Below, one piece after another: positions 32,101 through 40,240 of a DNA stretch of 55,000 nt (within the stretch, counting starts at the first letter, position 1; each line of letters begins with the position of its first letter). The DNA lies in assembly GCA_905221605.1 (NCBI GenBank), contig CAJNDS010002336.1, positions 1 to 55,000 on the forward strand, in the 5' to 3' direction. The translations under genes were made by a program, and so were the position numbers. Origin of the DNA: Symbiodinium natans (taxonomy: Eukaryota; Sar; Dinophyceae; Suessiales; Symbiodiniaceae). The notes below the pieces were generated by a model, which did not search any database, was not told the origin of the DNA, and worked only from the letters and a program-made list of their open reading frames with translations.

Positions 32101-33510
32101 GGAACCAACTCGGACTCTGTCAAGTTAACCGCTGAAAGACCATGGTATTTTCCGAGCTTCAAGACCCTGGTATTTGCGAGAGTTTGGGAAGCAGCGATTT
32201 CGAGCGGGAAGTGAATGACCATGATGTTTGCGATGCTTTCGCACGCCGGGAGTTAAGTAACCATGCATGAAGTTTGCGGGTTTTTCGCGTTAATTAAATC
32301 ACCATGATATTTGCGTGTTTTCGCGGAATTTGCGATGTTTTCGCACGCCGGGAATTAAACGACCTTGATCTTTGCAAGGTTTTCGCGCGCCAGGAAAGAG
32401 ATAGCCATGATATTTGTGTTTTTTCACGCACCGGGAGTTAAATAACCATGATATTTGCGATGTTTTTTGTCGCAGGAATTAAATAACCATGATATATGTG
32501 ATGTTTCGCACGCCGGGAATTAAAATTAACCATGATATTTGCGATGTTTTCGCACGCTGAGAAATAAATAACCATGAATTTTGCAGGGTTTTTCGCACAC
32601 CGGGAATTCAATAACCACTTGGGGGGGAGCTCAAAACACGTCGGAGACCACAAAACCCAAAAAAATGATGGAGCATCGCCTGCCTTGAGCCTTCGTCCAG
32701 CTTTTTGTTGATGGACTGCTCAGTTTCGCGGAGCGTCTGGTATTGGCGAGCGAGACGGAACGAAAGCTCAAGTGTCCTTGACAGCCATTCGCCTGTCTTG
32801 ATATCACCGCTTTTAAAGCACTCTTCCACGACCTCCTCGCATGTTCTCGACTGGGGCCTGCCGGGAGACACAACGAGTTCGAGCATGTCCTTGTCAAGAG
32901 CTTCCAAATGCGTCTGTAGGCCATCAGGATGCGTCCATGGCTGCCACTTAGGAATGCCATGCGTTAAGCAGCAAGCCTTCTCGGGTAATCTATCTCCACT
33001 ACACAGGATGCAGTCAGGCAATTCCAAGCACTGTCGACACACCATAGAAGCTGCGGACCAAAAATGACAAGCCATGTTGGCTTCCAGCTTGACCTGAGGC
33101 ATCTTGCAAGTGTACTCGCCCTTCTCGAGCCATTCCAGCCAGCGTTCCCAATGGTCCTCCAGGAAGCCCGCGAGCAGCTTGCGCATGGATGCTAGAAAGC
33201 GCGCATCCGACCTGTATCTCACCCATGCTGTGTTTACCACCTGAACCTCTCCGGCTGGATGCAAGTTGCGCATTCTCTCAAACATCTCAAACATCCAGCT
33301 CTCATCCAAGCCAACATCGGATCCTGTCTCGAAGCTTGCCGGAAAACCACAGACAGAAGATATCTTCCGATGATCCTGTAAGATGCTTGAATCATGTGCA
33401 TGAAGCATCACCTTCGTCCCAACTGCACTGAGTCGAACTTCTTTGGCAAGATGTGCTCTTTTCAGCTTGTCAAGGATGAACCCACGGAGCCGCATCTCAG
33501 ACTTAGGCAT
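21540..33510 (-). CDS. SecA-like ATPase gene, 13 exons, with C-terminal membrane region
   Basis: Thirteen exons on the - strand join without a single phase conflict into about 1,800 codons. Order: an unknown N-terminal part with a Cys cluster (exon 1), a SecA motor split over exons 2-6, helical exons 7-12, and a C-terminal part with about four membrane segments (exon 13). SecA-family proteins use ATP to push unfolded polypeptides across membranes. Divergent SecA-like proteins with this motif style exist in several protists, and their substrates are unknown. All twelve acceptors are AG|G and about seven of twelve donors are GC. No signal peptide is evident at the chosen ATG (33508-33510). Exons upstream of 33510 and downstream of 21540 may exist. 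The motor assignment is firm; the membrane role is inference. Confidence 0.85.
22921..23046 (-). CDS. SecA-like gene exon 12
   Basis: 42 codons, acceptor CAGCAAG|GTCATG, donor tentatively GATGCA|GTGCTC in phase 0. It reads ASLEQNYLWQRAWEEMLLE and is helical. The intron before it carries a (GAT)n microsatellite at 23089-23148. Confidence 0.65.
23089..23148. repeat. (GAT)n microsatellite in intron
   Basis: About 20 perfect triplets lie in the intron between exons 11 and 12 of the SecA-like gene. Confidence 0.97.
23437..23781 (-). CDS. SecA-like gene exon 11 (coiled-coil-like)
   Basis: 115 codons, phase 0 at both ends, acceptor CAGAAG|GCCGGT, donor GC (TCAAAG|GCAGCA). The sequence KRSFAKVEKLQTQLAEVAQA and the Ala/Gln/Glu-rich remainder suggest a coiled coil. 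The join TPEEQEEQSK|VMVEDESAS to exon 12 is smooth. Confidence 0.75.
23782..24619. other. Intron between exons 11 and 10
   Basis: No further exon is convincing. Near 24345-24412 the phrase TTAGGGGTAC..TTAGGGGTCCC repeats. Confidence 0.5.
24620..24775 (-). CDS. SecA-like gene exon 10
   Basis: 156 bp in phase 0, acceptor GCGGAG|GAAGCT, donor GCCATA|GTAGAA. It ends RGGYLRMIPKLLQPDASTR, which is ordinary folded-protein sequence. An upstream acceptor would lengthen it. Another frame of the same DNA is also open but is more biased in composition. Confidence 0.55.
25059..25546 (-). CDS. SecA-like gene exon 9
   Basis: 488 bp, acceptor CCTGCAG|GTGCCC, donor GC (GCAAAA|GCTTGC), just before an in-frame TGA. 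About 162 codons, mostly helical (ALGEWTGQAALLGAALASK; RALKHRVDALEKLRHCNL). No family is recognised for this part. Confidence 0.75.
25859..25952 (-). CDS. SecA-like gene exon 8
   Basis: 94 bp, acceptor ACAAAG|GCGGCG, donor TGGA|GTGACA. It reads TSALYNDLLHTCLQSFYRH. The split Ser codon (A|GT) is restored exactly by exon 9. Confidence 0.7.
26697..26803 (-). CDS. SecA-like gene exon 7
   Basis: It starts after ATTTCTAG|GTTCTC and completes the CGT codon begun by exon 6. It reads SLGVTNSSVAELRHMLDAAS QIGEKPLQRC. The end is tentative at a GC donor (GACAGT|GCAGCC), chosen because exon 8 needs phase 0. Confidence 0.6.
27240..27565. repeat. Short tandem repeat of GAAAACGAAACGGGGATG type in intron
   Basis: About 15 imperfect 12-20 bp units with core AACGAAACGGGGATGA. 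It lies in the intron between exons 6 and 7 of the SecA-like gene. Confidence 0.9.
27590..28250. repeat. ~120-bp minisatellite in the same intron
   Basis: Five or so units each hold AAGCTGAGGGATTTTCGTTG, TAGTACAAATGTAGTACTGG, GAGGACAGAGCCGGAGGGGC and a GC-rich CGTACGGCGGCGCGT stretch. All frames are repeat translation. Confidence 0.92.
28388..28842 (-). CDS. SecA-like gene exon 6 (motif VI and helical scaffold)
   Basis: 455 bp, acceptor GAAAG|GGAC, donor GAAC|GTTTGG. It reads GVLYVITGSILGRRQAEQ then ARGRAGRNGNAG, matching the LRGRAGRQGDPG motif whose arginines contact ATP in SecA. A long helical part follows (EEEEHFLEQLKLEASISLHE; NKHQLRAQILPSLKAVIGDA). Confidence 0.85.
28843..29317. repeat. 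GA-rich intron (exon 5 to exon 6)
   Basis: Mostly (GA)n and GGGGA-rich tracts at 29025-29260. It occupies the whole intron between the GGRGTD exon and the motif VI exon. Open frames through it are artefacts. Confidence 0.85.
29318..29576 (-). CDS. SecA-like gene exon 5 (second RecA-like domain)
   Basis: It starts after GTAGTAAG|GCCAGC and reads GSVLIIVESMQEADEVYDTL, the PVLI..S...SE counterpart of SecA, then VVVASNKGGRGTDF, matching ATNMAGRGTD. The 3' end is less certain. A GC donor at TTCAA|GCTGG gives a phase-consistent join (GTDFK then DGVLYVI). GA donors 3-4 bases on cannot be excluded. It is separated from exon 4 by a 95-bp intron. Confidence 0.82.
29577..29671 (-). other. 95-bp GC-AG intron inside the SecA motor
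   Basis: Removing these bases (donor GCGCGC, acceptor GTAGTAAG|G) joins FFNG to QPVGCPGSVLIIVES in frame. Without the removal the motor would be frameshifted between the IPRHMP and GGRGTD motifs. Confidence 0.75.
29672..30536 (-). CDS. SecA-like gene exon 4 (motor core, DECD and SGT motifs)
   Basis: 865 bp, acceptor CTTCAG|GTAGTA, ending one base into a codon at a GC donor (AACG|GCGCGC). It begins VVYGTITDFQRQR, the counterpart of YGTNNEFGFDYLRD. LLLDECDHALID follows as Walker B (SecA: VDEVDSILIDEA). EAPFVEMQHGIPMKGIQPLS and GGFSGTLG come next, the latter matching the MTGT segment, then EIPRHMPSRF, where SecA has the IPTNRP segment. Together these identify the SecA motor securely. Confidence 0.88.
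31034..31171 (-). CDS. SecA-like gene exon 3 (tentative)
   Basis: 46 codons, phase 0 at both ends, acceptor TCGCAG|GAG and donor TTTCC|GTAACG. It starts EFFQEYLDAIPRTADD, which fits the helix after LAKEAV in SecA-like proteins. A second frame of the same DNA also looks protein-like (REQQTIRRILDGDFKELERP), so the exact exon is uncertain. Confidence 0.5.
31296..31322. repeat. (CAT)n microsatellite in intron
   Basis: About nine ATC/CAT triplets in the intron after exon 2. Confidence 0.95.
31402..31668 (-). CDS. SecA-like gene exon 2 (Walker A)
   Basis: 89 codons, phase 0 at both ends, acceptor GGCAG|GCC and donor GC (ACGAAG|GCGTCT). It reads LRPVQLATVLLTLHASL and then LLQMKTGEGKTIACAAIAAA, matching the SecA nucleotide-binding domain where MKTGEGKT is the Walker A loop. 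VHVTTSNSDLAKEAV corresponds to the following VTVNDYLA-type strand and helix. Confidence 0.88.
31669..32679 (-). other. Intron 1, with direct repeats near both ends
   Basis: It is a GC-AG intron of about 1 kb. 31706-31737 and 32629-32660 are direct copies of AGCTCAAAACACGT(T/C)GGAGACC plus ACAAAACCC. A run of G lies at 31681-31705 on the + strand. Confidence 0.7.
32215..32625. repeat. ~55-bp minisatellite in intron 1
   Basis: Seven to eight imperfect units of AATAACCATGATATTTGCG and ATGTTTTCGCACGCCGGGAA. Confidence 0.9.
32680..33510 (-). CDS. SecA-like gene exon 1 (N-terminal region)
   Basis: 277 codons from ATG, phase 0 at the end. The donor is GC (AGGCAG|GCGATG). The protein is largely helical and charged (MRLRGFILDKLKRAHLAKEV; WERWLEWLEKGEY). 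It contains a cysteine cluster, VCRQCLELPDCILCSGDR, that could bind metal. No family is recognised. An AG|G acceptor 9 bases before the ATG (CAGCTGAG|GCC) means this may be an internal exon and not the first one. Confidence 0.75.
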
Positions 33511-33520
33511 CTCAAGCAGG

Positions 33521-33859
33521 CCTCAGCTGCGTGACACACGCGACACAAAGCCAAGTGAATAGGAACAACATTTCCTTGCATTCTGCATGTATTTTTTAGT
33601 ACAGAAGAACAATGCGTGCAACAACACATACCCTTTTTCTACTGCCAAACACCGAAGCCAGCATCCGCGACTCTCCAAAAACCCTTCGTAAGATGTGCTC
33701 TTTTTAGTGCCACTCTAATCTTAAGCCGTAGCTCCTGAACCTGCCAACCCTGAAATCTGACCTGCAAGGCCATGCTCCAAGGAGGCCATGAAGCCGTCCC
33801 AAATCCCCACCCTTTGTCAAAACATCTCAGTATGAAAGCGGTCCTGGAAACCGGAGCAG
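33521..33859 (-). pseudogene. Partial decayed copy of the exon 1 start
   Basis: On the - strand near 33750-33685 the frame reads ELRLKIRVALKRAHLTK. It is parallel to EMRLRGFILDKLKRAHLAK of exon 1 and shares AAAAGAGCACATCTT at DNA level. No long frame continues. The rest of this stretch shows nothing. Confidence 0.4.
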
Positions 33860-33914
33860 CTATAATTCAATAATATCGTTCTCTCTTATATATATATGTG
33901 TATATACAAAAACA

Positions 33915-34057
33915 ATCCTGGTAGTTTGCCCCGCATAAACATGCAGCATCGCTCTATACACCTTGGGGACTTCCTCGGCTAGGGAAGTACCCTTGGCCAA
34001 GCCGCTCGGCAGGAAGTTGGCCCCGAAATCCTTACTTCTCAAGGTGCCCAGGGGCAT
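33915..34057 (-). CDS. Possible upstream exon of the SecA-like gene
   Basis: From ATG at 34057 the frame reads MPLGTLRSKDFGANFLPSG and then AKGTSLAEEVPKVYRAMLHV, plausible protein sequence. A GC donor (GTTTAT|GCGGGG) could end it. The link to exon 1 is not shown. A (TA)n run follows at 33890-33912. Confidence 0.3.
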
Positions 34058-34330
34058 CGAAGAGCTCAGTAGTGGACGATATTATATAGTAGCAGCAACA
34101 AACAACGACAACATCCACGGCCACCACAGGTGATCACAGAAGTAATCGTGGTGCACATGACGACAATCGCAAGACCAACCATCAAAGACTCATGTTTGAA
34201 CATGCCAAAGTTTGCTCTTGGAGAGCTGAGCAGCGATTTCAAGCCTCGCTTGGCTACCAGCTGCCTCGGGATCAGGCTGGGGTTCAGCCTAAACCCAAAA
34301 CTCTACAATTTCCCTCCTCTCACTCTGAGA
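34058..34330. other. No gene seen
   Basis: Short open frames only, with no domain. Confidence 0.3.
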
Positions 34331-34710
34331 ATTTTAAGGCTTAGGGCTTAGCGGCTCAAGAGATTCTAGGGTTCATAGGGTCTAGGGACCATGCAGGGCT
34401 TAGGGTTCAAGATTGAGGTTTAGGGCTTATGCTTAGATGAAATGAAAATATGATAAGGTTCTGGTCACCCTCCATGTTCTTTACCATTTCTTGGAGATCC
34501 CCACTGTGCCGCCCAAGCCGTATATGAACCCTAAACCATGCAGCTTCGCGTCCGGCTCAGGCTCCAGAAATTTGGCGGGACTCCCCGGCACCAGGCCCAC
34601 TTCCTTCAGGGCTTGAATCCCCGGGAGTCTAGGGTTCAGAGGTTCAGCGGATTAGGGTTTAGGGAAATCCCGAACGTCAAGATCCTTCTGAAATCATACA
34701 ATGCCCCACT

Positions 34711-34743
<33 letters not shown>

Positions 34744-34913
34744 TCCCCCCCCCCAAAGATCTACCGTTTCCCACCTTTTTTTCAACAATGAAACAAAATC
34801 CGTTTGCTTCATAGTGAATTTTCGCAATGCAATAAAATCCGTATGCCTCACAATGATAATGCCCACGACGCCATTCAGAACTCTCTTCAAAGATTTCGAA
34901 AGCCGGCCGTTTC

Positions 34914-35401
34914 AATTGAAACGTTTCCGTTTCAATTGAGACGGCCGGGATCCAAGATCCAAGATCTAAGATTTTCCAGGACTCTTGCCGAGGCATCTTG
35001 GAATCCTAGATCTCGAAAACCGGCCGTTTCAATTGAAACGTTTCCGTTTCAATTGAAACGGCCGGGATCCAAGATCCAAGATCCAAGATTTCCCAGGACT
35101 CTTGCCGAGGCATTTTGGAACCCCATATCTTGGATTCTGCCCGTTTCAATTGAAACGTTTCCGTTTCTATTGAAACGGCCGGTTTTGGATTAGGATTCCA
35201 AGATGCATCGGCAAGAGTCCTGGGAAATCTTGGATCTTGGATCTTGGATCCCGGCCGTTTCAATTGAAACGGAAACGTTTCAATTGAAACGGCCGGTTTT
35301 CGAGATCTAGGATTCCAAGATGCCTCGGCAAGAGTCCTGGGAAATCTTAGATCTTGGATCTTGGATCCCGGCCGTTTCAATTGAAACGGAAACGTTTCAA
35401 T
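34914..35401. repeat. Near-perfect ~490-bp palindrome
   Basis: The two halves are inverted copies centred near 35158, with a few mismatches. The halves are themselves built from the smaller palindrome GTTTCAATTGAAAC and from the triple GATCCAAGATCCAAGATC. Open frames of the same composition appear on both strands as a consequence. Confidence 0.9.
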
Positions 35402-35971
35402 TGTTGAACTTCAAAACTCCGGGTTCCAGGATTCAAGATCCCGTGGAAACTTTTCCTGCAATCTTGAATCTTGAATCTTGGATCCCGGAGTTTTGAAGCT
35501 CAAAACTCTAGATTGAAGTTCAAAACTCACGGAACCCCATAGGGCTGAGGTTTGAGGTTTAGGGCTTCAGGTTGAGGCATTAGAACCTGAGCAGGCAGTT
35601 AAAACTAAACCCTTAACCTTTAAACCCTATAGGGTTAAGGTGTTAAGGTTTAGGGTTTACGATTTAAGCATGCAAACTTGAGCCGGTAGTTCAGCCTAAA
35701 CTCTCGACGTTTAAACCCTATAGGGTTAAGGTTTCAAGGCTTAGGGCTCAAGATTTAGTCATTTAAAGCTAAGCCCATAGAGTTTAAACCTCAAGGGTTT
35801 AAGGTTTATAGGTATGAAAACATGAACCCTAAACCCTCTAGGGGTCTAAAAGGTTCAAGGGTGTTCAGCCCACAGGCGCTGAAGGTATAAATGCCCAGAC
35901 CTTGGGTACATCAGGTTTAGGCATTGCAACCTTGAAGCCCTATAAGGGTTTTTAAAGGTTTAAGGTTGGGG

Positions 35972-36748
35972 CGGGGCTCTACCATCATTTGCAGGCCTCT
36001 ACTATGACAGAAATGCTCGCCGGTAACGGGGCTTGTAACGGGGCTTGAAACGGAAACTGTAACGGAAAGGAGCGGAGCTGTAACGGACTTGTCGCGGAGC
36101 TGTAACGGAGTCGTATCGGAAGGCTGCAACGGAGCGCTACCGGCTGCAGCGATGCTGTAACGGAAGCTGTAACGGAGCCGTAGCAGAAGCAGCAACTTGA
36201 TAACGGACCTGTAACGGAACTGTAACGGAGCTGTACAACTGAGCTGTAACGGGAGCTGTGGCGGAGCTGTAGCGGAGATGTAACGGAGCTGTAACGGAGC
36301 TGTATAACTGAGCTGTAACGGAAGCTGTAACGGAGCTGCAGCGGAGGTGCATCGGAGCTGTAATGGAGCTGTAACGGAGCTGTCACGGAAACTGTAACGG
36401 AAGCTGTAACGGAGCTGTAACGGAGGTGCAACGGAGCTGTAACGGAGCTGTAACGGAAGCTGTAACGGAGCTGTAACGGAGGTGCAAGGGAGCTGTAACG
36501 GAGCTGTAACGGAGGTGCATCGGAGCTGTAACGGAGCTGCAACGGAACTGTAACGGAAGCTGTAACGGAACTGTAACGGAAGCTGTAACGGAGGTGCAAC
36601 AGAGTTGTAACGGAGCTCTAGTGGAAGCTGTAACGGAGGTGCAACGGAGCTGTAACGGAACTGTAGCAGTTGCTGTAACGGAGCTGTAACGGAGGGCCCA
36701 CGGTGGGTAGCGCAAATCCCATAGTAAATGATGGTAGAGCCCACCCCC
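35972..36748. mobile_element. Element with inverted ends around a GTAACGGAGCT array
   Basis: GGGCTCTACCATCATTT at about 35975-35991 is inverted as AAATGATGGTAGAGCCC at about 36725-36741. Between them lies an array of about 50 imperfect 12-18 bp units of CTGTAACGGAGCTG. The 200-277-codon - strand frames through it are repeat translation. It resembles a MITE with an internal minisatellite. A target-site duplication is not evident. Confidence 0.6.
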
Positions 36749-37009
36749 AAGTTTAAGGCCTGGGGATTGAAACCTAGGTTTGGGAATTCAAACTGGTTTA
36801 AGCCTTAATCCCTGTAGGGCTAGGTATTTAAACCGAATAGCTTACCTTGAAACGCTATAGGTTTAAAGGTTGAGGTTCAAAACCTTTAAGCCTCTGGGGT
36901 TTAAAGGTTTAGGTTTTTGCAGAGTTTGTCTACCCTGTTCGGGGTAGCCCTGTAGGGTTTTAACCCTATAGGGGTTCAAGGTTCAGGGTTTAAGAGGGCA
37001 TTGCAACAA

Positions 37010-37540
37010 CCCAACCCTAAACCCTCAGGGATTGAACCCCTTTACTGTTATCCTTAAGCCTTAAAGCATATAGGGTTTAGGGTTATAACGCTGAAGAACC
37101 CTCAGGGATTTAACCCCTTTACTGCTTTCCTTAATAAGGCTGAAAGCATAAACGGTTTAGGGTTATAACGCTGAAGAATTTTCAGGGGTTTAACCCCTTT
37201 ACTGTTTTCCTTAAGCCTTAAGGCATATAGGGTGTAGGGTTATCACGCTGAAGGTATAAATGCCCAGACCTTCGGTACATCAGGCTTAGGCATTAAAACC
37301 TTTAAGCCCTATAAGGTTGTTAAAGGTTTAAGGTCAAGCCTTAAACCCTATAGGGCCCTATAGGGTTACGGTTTTTTCAGGGTTTATCAACCCTAAACGC
37401 TATGAGGGGTTAAAGGTTTAGGGTTGAAGGTTCAGGGCATTGCAAAAACATAACCCTAAACCCTCATCAGGGATTTAACCACTTTACTGTTTTCCTTAAG
37501 CCTTCAGGCATATAGAGTTTAGGGTTATCACGCTAAAATC
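37010..37540. repeat. ~110-bp tandem units
   Basis: The block CAGGGATTTAACCCCTTTAC plus TGTTTTCCTTAAGCCTTAA and GGGTTTAGGGTTATAACGC recurs near 37030, 37100, 37180 and 37470. Confidence 0.75.
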
Positions 37541-37954
37541 TATAGGATCAGCACCTTATACCCCTACATATTGTAGGCCTTGAGGCCTAAATCCTAACCG
37601 TAAATCCCATAGGAGTTCTGCCTATGTTTGTAGGCCTCGCCTCCTGTGGAAATGCAAAGGAAAAGTAGAATAAGTACCCACTGCATGTATGTATATAGGG
37701 TATATGTATTGCATATCAAATACAGATAATGGAGATCCTCGAACCATAAGACTAGGAAGTATTCGAGCGCAAAAGGTGATGCGGAAAACTCATGTACTGT
37801 AAGCCCGGGGGACGCGAGAATACTACGAGCAAAGACCTTTTCACTATTTCCCTCTTAATTGCCGATTCGGTGTCTTGGGTTGGTGCAGGATCGGTTAGCT
37901 ATTGTTACGAGGGACTAGATCGGAAGGGATTCTGGATAGTAAAAGCATTTAAAA

Positions 37955-38035
37955 AGGGTAGATCTCTGGGGGGGGAAGCATATATATATATATATATATG
38001 TACATACACATATGGTACCCCGCTGGATCTACCAT
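37955..38035. repeat. Small (TA)n element with inverted GGTAGATC ends
   Basis: GGTAGATCTCTGGGGGG, a TA run, then CCCCGCTGGATCTACC. 34711-34775 has the same right side (ATATGGTCCCC..GATCTACC) after a longer TA run. Both may be copies of one short element. Confidence 0.5.
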
Positions 38036-38149
38036 TTTGTTCTGGTTGTGTCATAATTCTTCTTGTGCGACAAATCTTGGACATTGTTTCTGGAACCCCT
38101 TCTTGAAACATTGAATTGGAACCAAGAACTAATAACCAAGATTGCCAGT

Positions 38150-40240
38150 GACTCTTGTTCTTGGTTCTTGGTCCCCCCCCCCCCCCCCCCCGGTTGAAAT
38201 TCAAGATTCAACACGGGGTTTCAAGAAGAGAGGAACAAGAATCAGAGATACATCCACAAGTCATCAAGGAAACCAAACATTGTTAACAAACCCATTCTTC
38301 TGGGACCTTCCAAAGGAATGGATTTGCTAGCGTTCTTTTTCAAACAATAAGACAACGAAACATGGTTCACAAATCCATTTCCTCCAGGCCCTTCCAACAT
38401 TCTTCACAAGAGAAAATCCACGTTCACATCAGAGAACAGATGGCGCAATGGGGGCCCTCCCTGCCCCTCCCCTCCCAGTCTCGAATGGGCGCCCATGCCC
38501 GCCCCGCAGATTCAAGCATCGAGTATCACCAACATTCTTATTCGACTCGATTGCTTAGGCGAAAGGTTCACTCATTGTTTTCCCCTAAACCTTAATTGAG
38601 TTCACTAAATCTTCAACGAATAAGGCTGGTCCTAACCCTTGGACGAATAAGGTTTGGGAATCAAACAAAAAGCTTCCGGCATAAGGTTCAGCGAGTAAGG
38701 TTTAAGAATAAAGCTATCAGCCCAACAGTCCTGCCCCCCTCCCCTCTCCCGCAACCTCGTCCTGCCCAGGTGCGTGGTTTAGGAAGCTAGACCTAACGGC
38801 TTGGCCTTAAACGTTAAAGGAATAGCTGTAGAAATAAGGTATGTATATCCCTAAACCTTAAAGAAGCATGCATGAATCTTGGAATAGGGTCTGACCCTAA
38901 GCCTTAAACCGACTACGGAAATCTAAACCTCAACGAGTAGGGTTCATGAGTTATTTACTTGCGATTTTCGAGGATAGTTTTTGTGTGAGTCTTATCCTTG
39001 AGACATGACGATTCTTTGGGGAGACCCTTTGGGAAACATTGAGATGAAACCCCAGCAAGTCGGGCTTGTGGGAAGGCCCATAACCCAGAACATAGCGAAA
39101 GGATATTTGCTCACAGTATTCTCGCTTCTCCGGGGTTGCACATAATGGATGTATTCGCATTGCCCTATGCCCTCAAATTGCCCTATGCCCTCAAATACTT
39201 CCTGGTCTTACGGTTTGAGGATGACCGCCCCTTCCTCTCCATTTTCTCTCCACCTTTTGTATGTGATATACAATACATACAACCTTTATACCTACGCGAT
39301 GCGAGTAGAATTTGTACCTTTTCACACAACACGTACACCCTATAACATACACGATGTGGGTAGCCATTCTGACATTGTCCTACGGTTTTTCTGGCTCTGA
39401 AAAGCCTGTAAAGGCATAAACCCTAACACATTGAGTAAAGTCTGTTACGGAAATTGGCGGGTTGTAACGGAAACTGCCGGCTTGAAACCGTTACAGAACC
39501 TTGCCGGGGCGTAGCAGAAACCAACGCAGGTTCTTTGTTTCAGAAATTGGGGGTTAGGGTTTAGGGCTTTAGGGTTTAGGGTTGGTTTAGGTTTTAGGGT
39601 TGGTTTCCGTTATTTTCCGTTACACCTGCGTTTGGTTTCCAGGCTTGCGGGCGTGATTTCCGTTACAATTGTTCTTGCGTTCCGTTTCGGTTTTCGGTTT
39701 AATTTCCGTTACATTCCCTTGGTTTCCGTTACACACCTTACCCTAACACATTGTCCTAGGGTTTTTCTGGCTTCCCGCGGCCTTGAAAAGCCTGTAAAGG
39801 CCCAGAAACCCCAAAGGCCCCCGAGAGCCCAAACCCTACAACATTGTCCTAGGGTTGTAAAGGCCCCAAAGGCCCCCGAGAGACCAAACCCTAGGACATT
39901 GTCCCAGGGTTTTTCTGGCTTCCCACGGCCCTGAAAAAAAAGTGTCAGGGAAAAACAAGGACAGTTAAATTAAACATTTAAACACACGGAAATTTAGATA
40001 GACATTTTATACTACCTCCGTGGCTCGTGGCCCGGGCCCGCCCTCCACATGTTTAAAAAAGTCACCATAAGCCTAAATCTTCAACAAATAGGGTTTACAT
40101 GAGTAGGGCTAAACACTAAGGGTACACCCCGCAGGCGCCCGTAGCAGTACTATTCCTGAACAGTACTCGTTTGCAGGTATTTGGGAGTAGGGTGTGTGTC
40201 TAAACTGTAAACGAATAAACACAGGGAAATTCGTTAATGT
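38150..40240. other. No gene seen
   Basis: It holds a C-run at 38172-38192 flanked by ACCAAGAA/TTCTTGGT inverted phrases, TTTAGGG-like patches, TTACGGAAAC phrases at 39440-39740, and duplicated CCCAAAGGCCCCCGAGAG(A/C)CC phrases at 39810-39890. Short frames have no domain. Confidence 0.45.

Larger units (their letters stand above)
34330..40240. repeat. Degenerate TTTAGGG-like repeat region
   Basis: Variants of AAACCCTA and TTTAGGG occur every few tens of bases in both orientations, for example near 34330-34440, 35545-35860, 36780-37560, 38620-38960 and 39540-39610. Many are head-to-head as AACCCTATAGGGTT. No gene is supported in the region. It may be subtelomeric or an internal remnant. Confidence 0.75.

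Noticed and set aside
35917-36750. 277- and 204-codon - strand frames
   Set aside because: They translate the TAACGGAGCT array and change composition exactly at its ends.
39540-39610. True telomere
   Set aside because: TTTAGGG units are irregular, interrupted and in both orientations, and the region is flanked by other DNA on both sides.
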